From Acuticoccus sp. MNP-M23 (GTDB lineage Bacteria > Pseudomonadota > Alphaproteobacteria > Rhizobiales > Amorphaceae): a DNA stretch of 64,000 bases. This document shows positions 55,625 through 64,000 of this stretch, piece by piece. How positions within the stretch are numbered: position 1 is the first letter of the stretch; every line of letters starts with the position of its first letter. Both the position numbers and the translations under genes were made by a program. The notes below the pieces were generated by a model, which did not search any database, had not been told where the DNA came from, and worked only from the letters and a program-made list of their open reading frames with translations. The DNA lies in NCBI RefSeq assembly GCF_031195445.1, contig NZ_CP133480.1:4642501-4706500 (forward strand), read 5' to 3'.

Positions 55625-55947
55625 CGGTCATCGAATACCCTAACGGAATATCGTCCTCAAGTCACAAAATTATCCTTAAAACGGTTTAATCCATTGTTCA
55701 TCCAGCGTTCACAAGAAATCTCAGAGCAAAGATGAAACTAGATTTAACATCGCTCGCCGTTCCCAAAAACCCTGCTCCGCTGAGACTATGTTTGTTTCTC
55801 AAGCCAGACTGCTCGGGGCAGTAAATCGACAGCAACGCTGCGCTCCGCTCAAATTGCGGGATGGTCGCTCTTGTCATGCCGCGCATCTCTGACAATAGGT
55901 GCGAAGCCGCCGACCCGATCGCCAGCCCGGATAAACGGAATATATTC
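55625..55947. other. Divergent intergenic region between bphO and the M15 peptidase gene
   Basis: 323 bases with no gene that I can support. AT-rich between about 55630 and 55760. It must carry the bphO-bphP promoter (minus) and the peptidase promoter (plus). I tried to fit an EcfG-type general-stress promoter (GGAAC/CGTT) and found none with proper spacing. Confidence 0.5.
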
Positions 55948-56826
55948 ATGACGAATCCGCCGCCGCCATCCGCCGTGGCCCCGACAGGGCTGATTGCGCG
56001 CCTTCGCATTCTTGCCATTGCCATCTGCGCGACGGCCGTGGGATGCACGGCAGCCACACTGCCGATCGCACCCGATACGCCGGCAAGAGCCCAGTCCGGC
56101 GGTGAGCGCAGCGCTGGCGTGACAGGCGGCAAGGCGGTGCTGCTGGCGGCCTATCCCGGCGCCTTCCGCTTCGAGGGCAACGCCATAGTCTTCAAAAACG
56201 GACAGCGGGTGGTGTGGGACGATGGCCGGGCGAAAACGCCTGCCGAAAAGCTGACCGATGCGGACGTCGAGGACATGCTTTCCACCCCCTACCCGCTGGC
56301 CCGCCGAGGCGCGCGCACCCCGTCCCCCGGCGAAGACCCCGGCCGCGTGCGCAGCGACGCCTTCTTCAAGGCGCTTTATGGCGGCTCCGAGGCTGCGGTG
56401 CGGGACGACCTTGCTCGCGTCCCATTCGTGCCGGGGCTCGGCGGCGGCAGCCTCACCGTCACAACACGCTTCGGCGTCGACAAGCGGATCGCCGCCATCT
56501 CGCGCGATCTTGAACGCTTGCCGCCGCAGTTCCACAAATACCTCGTGCCGCCCGGCGGTGCATTCAACTGGCGCGCCATTGCCGGCACCAGTCGCCTCAG
56601 CGTCCACTCCTTTGGCGCAGCGGTCGACATCAACACGAAATACTCCGATTACTGGCGCTGGGCAGGGCACACCGGCGGCGGCGCAATCCCCTACAGCAAC
56701 CGCATCCCGCTCGAGATTGTCGAGGTCTTCGAAAAGCACTGCTTCATCTGGGGCGGCCGCTGGTACCACTACGACACCATGCATTTCGAGTACCGGCCGG
56801 AGCTGATCCCCGCCTGCCACAGGTGA
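55948..56826 (+). CDS. Putative lipoprotein with M15-family (VanY/D-alanyl-D-alanine carboxypeptidase) domain
   Basis: About 292 aa from ATG 55948. A hydrophobic leader ends in the lipobox-like TAVGC, predicting a lipid-anchored envelope protein. The catalytic half has SVHSFGAAVDINTKYSDYW (zinc His and Asp) and GGRWYHYDTMHFEYRPEL (second zinc His), the M15_4 type metallopeptidase pattern. It probably trims peptidoglycan peptides. The reading frame extends 29 codons upstream but without a signal-like start. Alone on the plus strand, 76 nt before the indolepyruvate oxidoreductase gene. Confidence 0.86.
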   Translation: MTNPPPPSAVAPTGLIARLRILAIAICATAVGCTAATLPIAPDTPARAQSGGERSAGVTGGKAVLLAAYPGAFRFEGNAIVFKNGQRVVWDDGRAKTPAEKLTDADVEDMLSTPYPLARRGARTPSPGEDPGRVRSDAFFKALYGGSEAAVRDDLARVPFVPGLGGGSLTVTTRFGVDKRIAAISRDLERLPPQFHKYLVPPGGAFNWRAIAGTSRLSVHSFGAAVDINTKYSDYWRWAGHTGGGAIPYSNRIPLEIVEVFEKHCFIWGGRWYHYDTMHFEYRPELIPACHR

Positions 56827-56902
56827 GGCCCACAGGCGCATTGCGGTTCGCGGCGCGACAACGATAGACTCGTTCCAGACAAGACGATCGGGAGTGCGCT
56901 GG

Positions 56903-59900
56903 GTGGTTTCCCTCAACGACAAGTACGACTTGGGCAAGGAGACCGTGTTCCTCTCCGGCACGCAGGCGCTGATCCGCCTGGTTCTGGCGCAGAAGGCGCG
57001 CGACCGGGCGGCCGGCCACAACACGGCGGGCTATATCACCGGCTACCGGGGCTCACCCCTGGGGGCGCTGGACCAGCAGTTCGGCCGCGCGAAAAAGGTT
57101 CTGGGGCCGGACATCCTGTTCCAGCCCGCCATCAACGAAGACCTTGCCGCCACCGCCATCTGGGGCACGCAGACCACGCACCTGTCCGGCGAAAACCGCT
57201 ATGACGGCGTGTTCTCGCTCTGGTACGGCAAGGGCCCTGGCGTCGACCGCTCCGGCGATGCGCTGCGCCATGCCAACCTTGCCGGCACCTCGCCGCTGGG
57301 CGGCGTTCTGGCGCTGATGGGTGACGACCACACCTGCGAAAGCTCCACCACCGCCCACCAGTCCGAATTCGGGATGATCAACGCCGTCATCCCCGTGCTC
57401 TCCCCGTCGGGCGTGCAGGATATCGTCGACTTCGGCCTCCTCGGCCTTGCCATGAGCCGCTACGCCGGTGTCTGGGTCGGCCTGAAATGCGTCAAGGACA
57501 CGGTGGAATCCACCGCCTCCATCGACGGCCGCGCCGACCGGCTCGCGATTCGCCTCCCCGCAGGCCCGCTGCCCGACGTTCACATCCGCCCCGGCTTCGA
57601 CGCGCTGGAGCAGGAGGCGCGGCTCCACCAGATCAAGCTCCCCGCCGCCATCGCCTTCGCGTCCGCCAACGGCCTCAACCGCGTCGTCCATTCGGGCGGC
57701 GCGCGGGCACGGACCGGAATTGTCGGCACAGGCAAGAGCTGGCTCGACGTTCTGGAAGCGCTCGACGCACTGGGGCTCGACGAGGTCGCCTGCGCCGATC
57801 TCGGCATCCGCCTCCTCAAGGTCGGCTGCCCCTGGCCGCTGGCCCGCGAGGATGTGCGCGCCTTTGCGGAAGGGCTCGAAACCATCATCGTGGTGGAGGA
57901 AAAGCGCGGCCTCATCGAACCGCAGATGAAGGACATTTTATACGGCACGGCCAATGCGCCGACCATCATCGGCAAGCTCGCCGAGGATGGCACCACGCTG
58001 TTCCCCGCCCCCGGCGCGCTGGAGGCGCATCACGTTGCCGCCGAGATCGGCCGGCGGCTGGTGGACCGTGGCGCAGAGCGCGTCGCAGGCCCGCTCGCCG
58101 AAGTGAACGCGCTGACGGCGCGGCTCGGCGCCACCCAGTCCATCGCCGTGCGAAAACCCTATTTTTGCGCGGGCTGCCCGCATTCGTCGTCCACCGTCGT
58201 GCCGGAGGGCGCCCGGGCCGCGGCCGGCATCGGCTGCCACTTCATGGTCCTGTGGATGGACCGGCAGACCGAGGGCTTTACGCAGATGGGCGGCGAAGGC
58301 GCGCAGTGGATCGGCGAGGCGCCGTTCTCCACCCGCAAGCACCTCTTCCAGAATCTCGGTGACGGCACCTACAACCACTCGGGCTCGCTGGCGCTTCGCG
58401 CTGCCGCCGCCGCCGGCGTCAACATCACCTACAAGATCCTCTTCAACGACGCCGTCGCGATGACAGGCGGCCAGACCCACGACGGCGGCCTCACCGTGCT
58501 CGACGTTGCCGCGCAGGTGGCGGCCGAGGGCGCCAACGCCGTCGCCATCGTGTCCGACGAGCCGGAAAAATACGGCCACGTACCGGGCCACGTCACCGTC
58601 GACCGCCGGGACGACGTGATCGGCGTGCAGGAGCGGCTCGCGGAAGTCTCCGGCGTATCGGTGATGATTTACGACCAGACCTGCGCGTCCGAAAAACGCC
58701 GCCGCCGCAAGCGCGGCACCTTTCCGGACCCCGACGTGCGCATTCTCATCAACGAGCGTGTGTGCGAGGGCTGCGGGGATTGCGGCGTCCAGTCCAACTG
58801 CGTTGCGGTGCAGCCGGTAGAGACCGCGTTCGGGCGCAAGCGGCAGATCGACCAGTCCGTCTGCAACAAGGATTTTTCGTGCCTCAAGGGCTTTTGCCCC
58901 AGCTTCGTCACCGTCCACGGCGCCAGGCTGAAGAAGGCCGAAACGCCCCACGTGCCGGACAATCTGCCCGACCCCGTCCGCGCGCCGCTCGAAGGGACAA
59001 TGGGAATCCTCGTCACCGGCGTCGGCGGGACGGGTGTCGTCACCGTGGGTGCGGTGATCGGCATGGCGGCGCACCTTGAGGGGCTTGGCGCCGGCGTGAT
59101 CGACATGGCGGGGCTGGCGCAAAAGGGCGGCGCGGTCCTCTCCCACATCAAGCTGTCGAAAAAGCGCGAGGATGTGACCACCATCCGCGTTGGCCCGGGC
59201 GGCGCCTCGGCGGTGCTGGCGTGCGACATTGTGGTGGCCGGCGGGGCCAAGGTGCTGGCCGCCCTCGGCCCCCACGCAACGGTGATCGCCAACACGCACG
59301 AGCAGTTGCCGGGCGAATTCACGCGCGACGTGGACTTCTCGCTTCCCACCCGCCGCATCGTGCAGGCGCTCGCCGACCGCGCGACGATCCATGCGTTCGA
59401 CGCCACCAGCGCAGCGCGCACCCTCTTCGGCGACACCATCGCCGCAAACTCCATCGTGTTGGGTGCCGCCTACCAGTCCGGCGCGCTGCCGCTCTCGGCG
59501 GAGAGCCTGGAGGAAGCGATCCACCTCAACGGCGCAGCGGTGGCGATGAACATCGCCGCCTTCCGCCTTGGCCGCCTGTCGGTTGCCGACCCGGCGCGCT
59601 TTGCTGCAACGCTCGATGCAGCGCGGGTTGCCCCGCTTCCCCACCGCACGCTGCCAGAGACGCTGGACGAGCGGATTGCCCGCAACGTGGCGAGCCTCAC
59701 CGCCTACCAGAATGCCGCCTGGGCCGCCCGCTACCGGGACCGGATCGACGCCGTGCGCAAGGCCGCCGGCCCGTCGGGCGCGCGACTGACTGAAACCGCC
59801 GCGAAAGAACTCTACCGGCTGATGGCGGTGAAGGACGAATACGAAGTCGCCCGCCTCTACACCGACGGCGGCTTCGAGGCGCAGCTTCGCGACGCCTTTG

Positions 59901-60310
59901 CCGGCTACGACGGCCTCACCTTCCACCTTGCCCCGCCCGCCCTCTCCCGCACCGACCCGAAGACGGGCCGGCCCGCGAAGATGGCGTTCGGCGGATGGCT
60001 AAGAAAAGCGTTCCCGCTGCTCGCCGCCATGAAGCGCCTGCGCGGCACGCCCTTCGATGTGTTCGGCTATAACCCCGAGCGCCGGGAGGACCGTGCGATT
60101 CTCGCCGAGTACGAGGCAACTCTGGCGCACATCGTTTCGACGGTGACGGCGGCACGGATGGACGACGCCGCCGCATTGGCAAGCTGGCCGTCCCGCATCA
60201 AGGGTTACGGGCCGGTGCGGATGGGCAATATCGCGGTGGCGCGCGCCGAGGCGACACGCCTTCGCGCCGCCTATGACGCCGAGGCGAAGGCGCTGATCGC
60301 GGCGGAGTAG
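56903..60310 (+). CDS. Indolepyruvate ferredoxin oxidoreductase, fused alpha-beta form
   Basis: About 1135 aa. The N-terminal pyruvate-oxidoreductase-like domain (residues 1-about 400; GYITGYRGSPLGALD, NEDLAATAIWGTQ) is followed by the thiamine-diphosphate domain (about 430-600; FCAGCPHSSSTVVPEG, GDGTYNHSGSLALRAA). The iron-sulfur cysteines are Cys621/624/627/633 (CEGCGDCGVQSNC) and Cys654/660/665 (CNKDFSCLKGFC). A C-terminal gamma-like domain begins with GILVTGVGGTGVVTVG. It converts indolepyruvate, phenylpyruvate and similar aryl-2-oxoacids to the acyl-CoA with a ferredoxin-type acceptor; fused enzymes of this kind work in aerobes. GTG 56903 is preferred over GTG 56894 because GGGAG lies 8 nt upstream. 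Its stop directly abuts that of the RidA gene. Confidence 0.93.
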   Translation: MVSLNDKYDLGKETVFLSGTQALIRLVLAQKARDRAAGHNTAGYITGYRGSPLGALDQQFGRAKKVLGPDILFQPAINEDLAATAIWGTQTTHLSGENRYDGVFSLWYGKGPGVDRSGDALRHANLAGTSPLGGVLALMGDDHTCESSTTAHQSEFGMINAVIPVLSPSGVQDIVDFGLLGLAMSRYAGVWVGLKCVKDTVESTASIDGRADRLAIRLPAGPLPDVHIRPGFDALEQEARLHQIKLPAAIAFASANGLNRVVHSGGARARTGIVGTGKSWLDVLEALDALGLDEVACADLGIRLLKVGCPWPLAREDVRAFAEGLETIIVVEEKRGLIEPQMKDILYGTANAPTIIGKLAEDGTTLFPAPGALEAHHVAAEIGRRLVDRGAERVAGPLAEVNALTARLGATQSIAVRKPYFCAGCPHSSSTVVPEGARAAAGIGCHFMVLWMDRQTEGFTQMGGEGAQWIGEAPFSTRKHLFQNLGDGTYNHSGSLALRAAAAAGVNITYKILFNDAVAMTGGQTHDGGLTVLDVAAQVAAEGANAVAIVSDEPEKYGHVPGHVTVDRRDDVIGVQERLAEVSGVSVMIYDQTCASEKRRRRKRGTFPDPDVRILINERVCEGCGDCGVQSNCVAVQPVETAFGRKRQIDQSVCNKDFSCLKGFCPSFVTVHGARLKKAETPHVPDNLPDPVRAPLEGTMGILVTGVGGTGVVTVGAVIGMAAHLEGLGAGVIDMAGLAQKGGAVLSHIKLSKKREDVTTIRVGPGGASAVLACDIVVAGGAKVLAALGPHATVIANTHEQLPGEFTRDVDFSLPTRRIVQALADRATIHAFDATSAARTLFGDTIAANSIVLGAAYQSGALPLSAESLEEAIHLNGAAVAMNIAAFRLGRLSVADPARFAATLDAARVAPLPHRTLPETLDERIARNVASLTAYQNAAWAARYRDRIDAVRKAAGPSGARLTETAAKELYRLMAVKDEYEVARLYTDGGFEAQLRDAFAGYDGLTFHLAPPALSRTDPKTGRPAKMAFGGWLRKAFPLLAAMKRLRGTPFDVFGYNPERREDRAILAEYEATLAHIVSTVTAARMDDAAALASWPSRIKGYGPVRMGNIAVARAEATRLRAAYDAEAKALIAAE

Positions 60311-60718
60311 TCAGCCGCGGGGAAGGACCGCGACAGCCTCGATCTCGACCATCGCTTCGCGCTCGACCAGCTCGACCACGCGCACCAGCGCCATGGACGG
60401 GAAGTGGCGGCCCATCACGGCGCGGTAGACCGGGCCGAGATCCTTGAGGCTGGCGCGGTAGGCGTCCATGTCGGTAACGTACCAGGTGAGGCGCGCAATG
60501 CCCTCCACCGTCCCGCCAGCAGCTTCCACCACGGCGACGATGTTGGTGAGCGCCTGCTCGATCTGGGGCAACAGGCCGCCGTCCGGAAACGTGCCGTCGG
60601 GCCGCCAGCCGATCTGACCGCCGACGTGGACGAGCGGACCGTCGGTGACGGTGCCGTTGGCGTAACCGCGCGGGGCGGGCCAGCCGTCCGGCAGGACGGC
60701 GCGGACGAGATCGCTCAT
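60311..60718 (-). CDS. RidA (YjgF/YER057c/UK114) family protein
   Basis: 135 aa. The pattern of a beta-strand start (VRAVLPDGWPAPRGYANGTV), HVGGQIGW, LPQIEQALTNIVAVVEAAGG and LTWYVTDMDAYRA, ending AMVEIEAVAVLP, is the RidA fold. These proteins hydrolyse reactive enamines/imines or assist aromatic catabolism. It starts inside the ligase gene's stop (ATGA, 60715-60718) and is the last gene of the minus operon. RidA-like genes are found in 2-aminobenzoyl-CoA gene clusters, which fits a role in handling an imine intermediate; this is inference. Confidence 0.9.
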   Translation of the reverse strand: MSDLVRAVLPDGWPAPRGYANGTVTDGPLVHVGGQIGWRPDGTFPDGGLLPQIEQALTNIVAVVEAAGGTVEGIARLTWYVTDMDAYRASLKDLGPVYRAVMGRHFPSMALVRVVELVEREAMVEIEAVAVLPRG

Positions 60719-62328
60719 GCCGCGCCCGCTTCGGCGGCGGCGCGCTGGCGCAGGGCAAAGCGCTGGAGCTTGCCGGTCTCGGTGCGGGGCAGCGCTTCGA
60801 CGAACTTGACGGCGCGGGGGTATTTGTAGGGCGCGAGCTCGGCCTTCACGTGGTCTTGCAGGGCCTTCGCCATGGCGGCGTCGGCAGTGTGGCCGGGTTT
60901 CAGCACGACATAGGCTTTCGCGATCTGGCCGCGCTCGGGGTCGGGCGCGGCGACGACGCCGGCTTCCGCAACGGCGGCATGGGTGAGAAGGCCCGACTCC
61001 ACCTCGGGGCCGGCGATGTTGTAGCCGGACGAGATGATCATGTCGTCCGAGCGCGCCTGATACCAGAAATAGCCATCTTCATCGCGGATATAGGTGTCTC
61101 CGGTGACGTTCCAGCCATTGCGCACATATTCTTCCTGCCGGGGGTCCGACAGGTAGCGGCAGCCGGTGGGGCCGCGCACCGCAAGGCGGCCGGGGGTGCC
61201 GTCAGGCACCGGATCACCGCTCTCGTCTATCACCTTTGCCTCGAAGCCCGGCACGGGCTTGCCGGTGGCGCCGGGGCGCACCTCGTCCTCACGCGCGGCA
61301 ATGAAGATGTGAAGAAGCTCGGTGGCGCCGATCCCGTCGAGGATGGTGATGCCGGTGGCTTCCTTCCATGCGTCCCAGGTGGCGCGGGGCAGCGCCTCCC
61401 CGGCGGAGACACATTTGCGAAGGCCGCTGAGATCGTGCTCGCCGAGCTTGGCGAGCATCGCGCGGTAAGCGGTGGGCGCGGTGAACATGACGGTGGCGCC
61501 GTGTTTTGCGGCGGCCTCCATCAGCGCATCGGGCGCGGCTTTCTCGATGAGGATGGCCGCGGCGCCGATCCGCCAGGGGAACAGGACCAACCCGCCAAGG
61601 CCGAAGGTGAAGGCGAGCGGCGGGGAGCCGATGAACCGGTCGTCGGGCTCCGCTTTCAGCACCTTGGCGGCGTAGCAGTCGCAGATGGCGAGCATGTCCC
61701 GGTGGAAATGCATCGTGCCCTTGGGGATGCCCGTGGTGCCGGAGGTAAAGCCAATCAGGCACACGTCGTCCGACGCGGTGTCGCAGGGCGCAAACTCGGG
61801 CGACGCGGCGGCGACCTCGCCGTCGAATTCAGCATCGCCAAACAGGATGACCTCGCAGGCGCGGCCTTCGGCGGCCTTCTCCATTTCGGCACGGAGCTTC
61901 ACGTCGCAAACGGCAAGGGAGACCTCGGCCTTGTCCAGCATCACGCCCAGTTCCTTGGCGCGCAGGAGCGGCATGGTGGCAACCACGATGCCGCCCGCCT
62001 TCAGCACCGCAAAGTAGACGGCGGCCATCATCGGGTTGTTGGCCGAGCGCAGCATGACGCGGTTGCCGGAGACCATGCCGCGCGCGGTCAGCGCATTGGC
62101 AATGCGGTTCACCTGTGCGGCGAGTTCGGCAAACGTCCAGCGCACGCCGTCGCCGAGGACGGCAAGACGGTCGCCGCGCCCCTCCTCGACGTGCCGGTCG
62201 ATCAGCTCGACGGCGCAGTTGAGCCGTGCCGGATAGGCAAGGTCTTCAAGGCCCTGGAAAACGGGCCAGGACTTGATGGGGGGGAGGTTGTCGCGCGCGA
62301 AATGGTCGACAAGACCGGTCCGGTTCAT
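60715..62328 (-). CDS. 2-aminobenzoate-CoA ligase-like acyl-CoA synthetase (benzoate-CoA ligase family)
   Basis: 537 aa AMP-forming ligase. The phosphate loop [12 protein letters not shown], the adenine motif [12 protein letters not shown], the core [15 protein letters not shown] and the catalytic lysine of [11 protein letters not shown] near the C-terminus are present. The N-terminus [18 protein letters not shown] and ALGDLAYP-like segment ([16 protein letters not shown]) agree with 2-aminobenzoate-CoA ligases rather than plain benzoate-CoA ligase. It activates anthranilate or a related aromatic acid. It overlaps both neighbours by 4 nt (acyl-CoA dehydrogenase and RidA), so it belongs to one operon. 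The indolepyruvate oxidoreductase opposite supports a tryptophan/indole aromatic link. Confidence 0.88.
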   Translation of the reverse strand: MNRTGLVDHFARDNLPPIKSWPVFQGLEDLAYPARLNCAVELIDRHVEEGRGDRLAVLGDGVRWTFAELAAQVNRIANALTARGMVSGNRVMLRSANNPMMAAVYFAVLKAGGIVVATMPLLRAKELGVMLDKAEVSLAVCDVKLRAEMEKAAEGRACEVILFGDAEFDGEVAAASPEFAPCDTASDDVCLIGFTSGTTGIPKGTMHFHRDMLAICDCYAAKVLKAEPDDRFIGSPPLAFTFGLGGLVLFPWRIGAAAILIEKAAPDALMEAAAKHGATVMFTAPTAYRAMLAKLGEHDLSGLRKCVSAGEALPRATWDAWKEATGITILDGIGATELLHIFIAAREDEVRPGATGKPVPGFEAKVIDESGDPVPDGTPGRLAVRGPTGCRYLSDPRQEEYVRNGWNVTGDTYIRDEDGYFWYQARSDDMIISSGYNIAGPEVESGLLTHAAVAEAGVVAAPDPERGQIAKAYVVLKPGHTADAAMAKALQDHVKAELAPYKYPRAVKFVEALPRTETGKLQRFALRQRAAAEAGAA

Positions 62329-63518
62329 TCGGCCGCCTTTGTGGCTGGTGCCGCGGGAAGAGACGCTGCGAGTGCGGCCCGGGCTATGACGATCTTCTGC
62401 ACTTCCGACGCGCCCTCATAGATGCGGAGCGCGCGGATCTCGCGGTAGAGCTCTTCAACCTTCGTGCCAGAGCGCACGCCGTCGCCGCCATGGAGCTGGA
62501 CGGCGGTGTCGATCACCTTCTGCGCAGTCTCCGTGGCGAAGAGTTTGGCCATCGAGGCTTCGCGGGTGACGCGGGGCGCGCCCATGTCCTTGGTCCATGC
62601 GGCGCGGTAGACGAGTAGCGCGGCGGCATCGACGCCGAGCGCCATCTCGGCGATGCCGGCCTGCGCCAGCGGCAGCTCGCCCATCGGCGCGCCGAAGAGG
62701 TGCCGGCCGTGGGCGCGGGTGAGCGTCGCCTCCAGCGCGGCTCTGGCAAAGCCCAGCGCTGCGGCGCCAACGGTGGAGCGGAAGATGTCGAGCGTTGCCA
62801 TCGCTAGGCCGAAGCCCCGGCCCGGCTCGCCGAGCCGGTTCGCCAGCGGAATGCGGCAATTGCTGAATTTCAGCCGGGCGAGCGGATGGGGCGCGATCAC
62901 CTCCAGCCGCTCGGCGATGGTGAGGCCCGGCGTATCGGCATCGACGATGAAGGCGGAGAGGCCGCGCGCGCCCGCCCCCTCGCCCGTGCGGGCGAAGACG
63001 ACGTAGAAGTCGGCAATGCCGCCGTTGGAGATCCAGGTCTTCTCGCCGTCGATGACCACCTCGTCGCCCTCGATCCGGGCGGCGGTCTCAATGGCGGCAA
63101 CGTCGGAGCCGGACTTCGGCTCCGTGAGCGCAAAGGCCGCGATCCATTCGCCGGCTGCGACCTTGGGCAGATAGCGGGCCTTTTGCTCGTCCGTGCCGGC
63201 AAGGCCGATGGGGCCGGCGCCAAGGCCCTGCATCGCGAAGGCGAAGTCGGCGAGGCCGGACTTTGCGGCCAGCGTCTCGCGGGCAAGGCAAAGGGTCCGC
63301 ACGTCGAGCGGCGCATCCTGGGGTACCGTGACGCCGAGAAGCCCCGCCTTGCCAAGCGCTGTGACCAGCTTGCGGCAGGAACCGTCCACATCGTGATGGT
63401 CGGTCAGCGCCAGCGCCTCGCCCTCTGCAAAGGCGCTGATCTTTTCGGCGAACGCGCGGTGCGCGGGCTCGAAGAAGGGCCAGGACAGCGTTTCGGCGCG
63501 GGGGTCGGCGGTGCTCAT
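62325..63518 (-). CDS. Acyl-CoA dehydrogenase (MCAD-type glutamate position)
   Basis: 397 aa FAD enzyme. [17 protein letters not shown] and [17 protein letters not shown] are the conserved flavin-contact motifs; C-terminal [18 protein letters not shown] and [16 protein letters not shown] carry the Glu (YEG) used by short/medium-chain enzymes. Residues 1-12 are extra polar. It probably oxidises an alicyclic or acyl-CoA formed downstream of the ligase (for example after ring reduction of 2-aminobenzoyl-CoA). It overlaps the ligase (ATGA) and shares one base with the hydratase stop (TGATG). Confidence 0.92.
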   Translation of the reverse strand: MSTADPRAETLSWPFFEPAHRAFAEKISAFAEGEALALTDHHDVDGSCRKLVTALGKAGLLGVTVPQDAPLDVRTLCLARETLAAKSGLADFAFAMQGLGAGPIGLAGTDEQKARYLPKVAAGEWIAAFALTEPKSGSDVAAIETAARIEGDEVVIDGEKTWISNGGIADFYVVFARTGEGAGARGLSAFIVDADTPGLTIAERLEVIAPHPLARLKFSNCRIPLANRLGEPGRGFGLAMATLDIFRSTVGAAALGFARAALEATLTRAHGRHLFGAPMGELPLAQAGIAEMALGVDAAALLVYRAAWTKDMGAPRVTREASMAKLFATETAQKVIDTAVQLHGGDGVRSGTKVEELYREIRALRIYEGASEVQKIVIARAALAASLPAAPATKAAE

Positions 63519-64000
63519 CAGTTGCCCTCGAAGACCGGCTTTTCCTTCGCGGCGAAGGCGCGGAAGGCACGGGCATAGTCTTCGGTCTGCATGCAGAGCG
63601 CCTGCGCGATGGCCTCCTGGTCGATGGCCTCGTCAACGCCCATCGCCCATTCCATGTGCAGCATCTTTTTCGTGATGCCGTTGGCGAAGGTGGGGCCGTC
63701 CGCAAGGCGCGCGGCGAGCTTCTGCGCTTCGGCGAGAACGTCGGCGGGGTCGCAGAGGCGGTTGAAGAAGCCCCAGCGCTCGGCCTCCTCCCCGCCCATG
63801 GCGCGGCCGGTGTAAAGGAGTTCGGACGCGCGGCCCTGGCCGATGATCCGGGGCAGGATCGCGCAGGCCCCCATGTCGCACCCGGCAAGGCCGACGCGGT
63901 TGAACAGGAACGCCACCTTGGCGTCCGCCGTGCCGAGCCGCATGTCGGACGCCATGGCGAGGATCGCGCCCGCGCCAACGCATACGCCGTCGATGGCGGA
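63518..64000 (-). CDS. Enoyl-CoA hydratase/isomerase family protein, C-terminal part (gene start outside window)
   Basis: 161 codons are visible; the reading frame runs off the window at 64000. The crotonase-fold core is clear: the oxyanion-hole loop [19 protein letters not shown] followed by [24 protein letters not shown], then the C-terminal helices ([20 protein letters not shown], ending EKPVFEGN). It is the most upstream gene of the anthranilate-type operon that is visible here. The Asp in GCDMGA replaces the usual second catalytic Glu region, which is common in non-standard hydratases. The substrate would be an unsaturated acyl-CoA made by the adjacent dehydrogenase. Confidence 0.9.
   Translation of the reverse strand, partial: SAIDGVCVGAGAILAMASDMRLGTADAKVAFLFNRVGLAGCDMGACAILPRIIGQGRASELLYTGRAMGGEEAERWGFFNRLCDPADVLAEAQKLAARLADGPTFANGITKKMLHMEWAMGVDEAIDQEAIAQALCMQTEDYARAFRAFAAKEKPVFEGN

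Noticed and set aside
55625-55947. General-stress (EcfG) promoter before bphO or the M15 peptidase gene
   Set aside because: GAAC and CGTT words occur, but the spacing is 12 nt rather than 16-17.

Overview
The window is high-GC, densely packed bacterial DNA. Many genes overlap by 4 nt (ATGA or GTGA) or 1 nt, and starts include ATG, GTG and TTG. The gene set (NADP-dependent icd, a fused indolepyruvate ferredoxin oxidoreductase, a bacteriophytochrome with HWE kinase, uronate dehydrogenase, FkbM methyltransferase, TorT-like protein) points to a metabolically versatile alphaproteobacterium, most likely of the Hyphomicrobiales. That placement rests on gene content and protein style only.

Layout. 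0-4.4 kb (+): the end of an oligopeptide-type ABC ATPase, a trimethylamine-dehydrogenase-like flavoprotein, a carboxymuconolactone-decarboxylase-fold protein, an unknown protein and an EamA exporter. 4.4-11.3 kb (-): a tightly coupled catabolic operon in the order isocitrate-lyase-like lyase, HyuB, HyuA, isochorismatase-like hydrolase, GMC oxidoreductase. It is divergent from SDR-LeuC-LeuD (+, 11.8-14.9 kb), whose LeuC is atypical. tRNA-Glu(CTC) follows at 15.0 kb. 15.3-20.0 kb (+): uronate dehydrogenase, LysE exporter, mutarotase, 2-oxoglutarate-semialdehyde-type dehydrogenase and a FAH-type hydratase. Then come trmJ (-) and icd (+) with a clear terminator.

22.2-25.2 kb is a lower-GC scar: orphan small genes, a ribbon-helix-helix protein, a truncated cupin gene and decayed pieces of two unrelated transposases. 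25.2-28.5 kb (-): a methyl-accepting chemotaxis receptor whose periplasmic part resembles the TorS sensor, next to a TorT-like periplasmic binding protein. 29-30.6 kb: isovaleryl-CoA-dehydrogenase-like enzyme and an LprI-like secreted protein. 30.7-37 kb (-): an aldarate/sugar-acid operon (GntR regulator, DapA-family dehydratase/aldolase, IlvD/Edd dehydratase, L-talarate/galactarate dehydratase, UxaA/GarD-type dehydratase). Together with the 15-20 kb genes this outlines the oxidative hexuronate route uronate -> aldarate -> keto-deoxyaldarate -> 2-oxoglutarate semialdehyde -> 2-oxoglutarate.

37-47 kb: HupE/UreJ-like membrane protein, rlmJ, a DUF2938 membrane protein, gltB without a neighbouring gltD, TetR plus DUF1428, and an AI-2E family permease. 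47-52.4 kb (-): two paralogous ABC exporters flanking an FkbM methyltransferase. 52.5-55.6 kb (-): heme oxygenase plus a hybrid bacteriophytochrome kinase. 55.9 kb: a lipoprotein of the M15 peptidase fold. 56.9-64 kb: a fused indolepyruvate ferredoxin oxidoreductase (+) meets, stop codon to stop codon, an operon (-) of enoyl-CoA hydratase (cut by the window end), acyl-CoA dehydrogenase, 2-aminobenzoate-CoA-ligase-like enzyme and RidA, which suggests CoA-dependent aromatic amino acid/anthranilate catabolism.

The most unusual items are the TorT-like/TorS-sensor chemoreceptor pair and the divergent hydantoinase/lyase/LeuCD-like cluster, where the isochorismatase-like enzyme lacks the usual catalytic cysteine.
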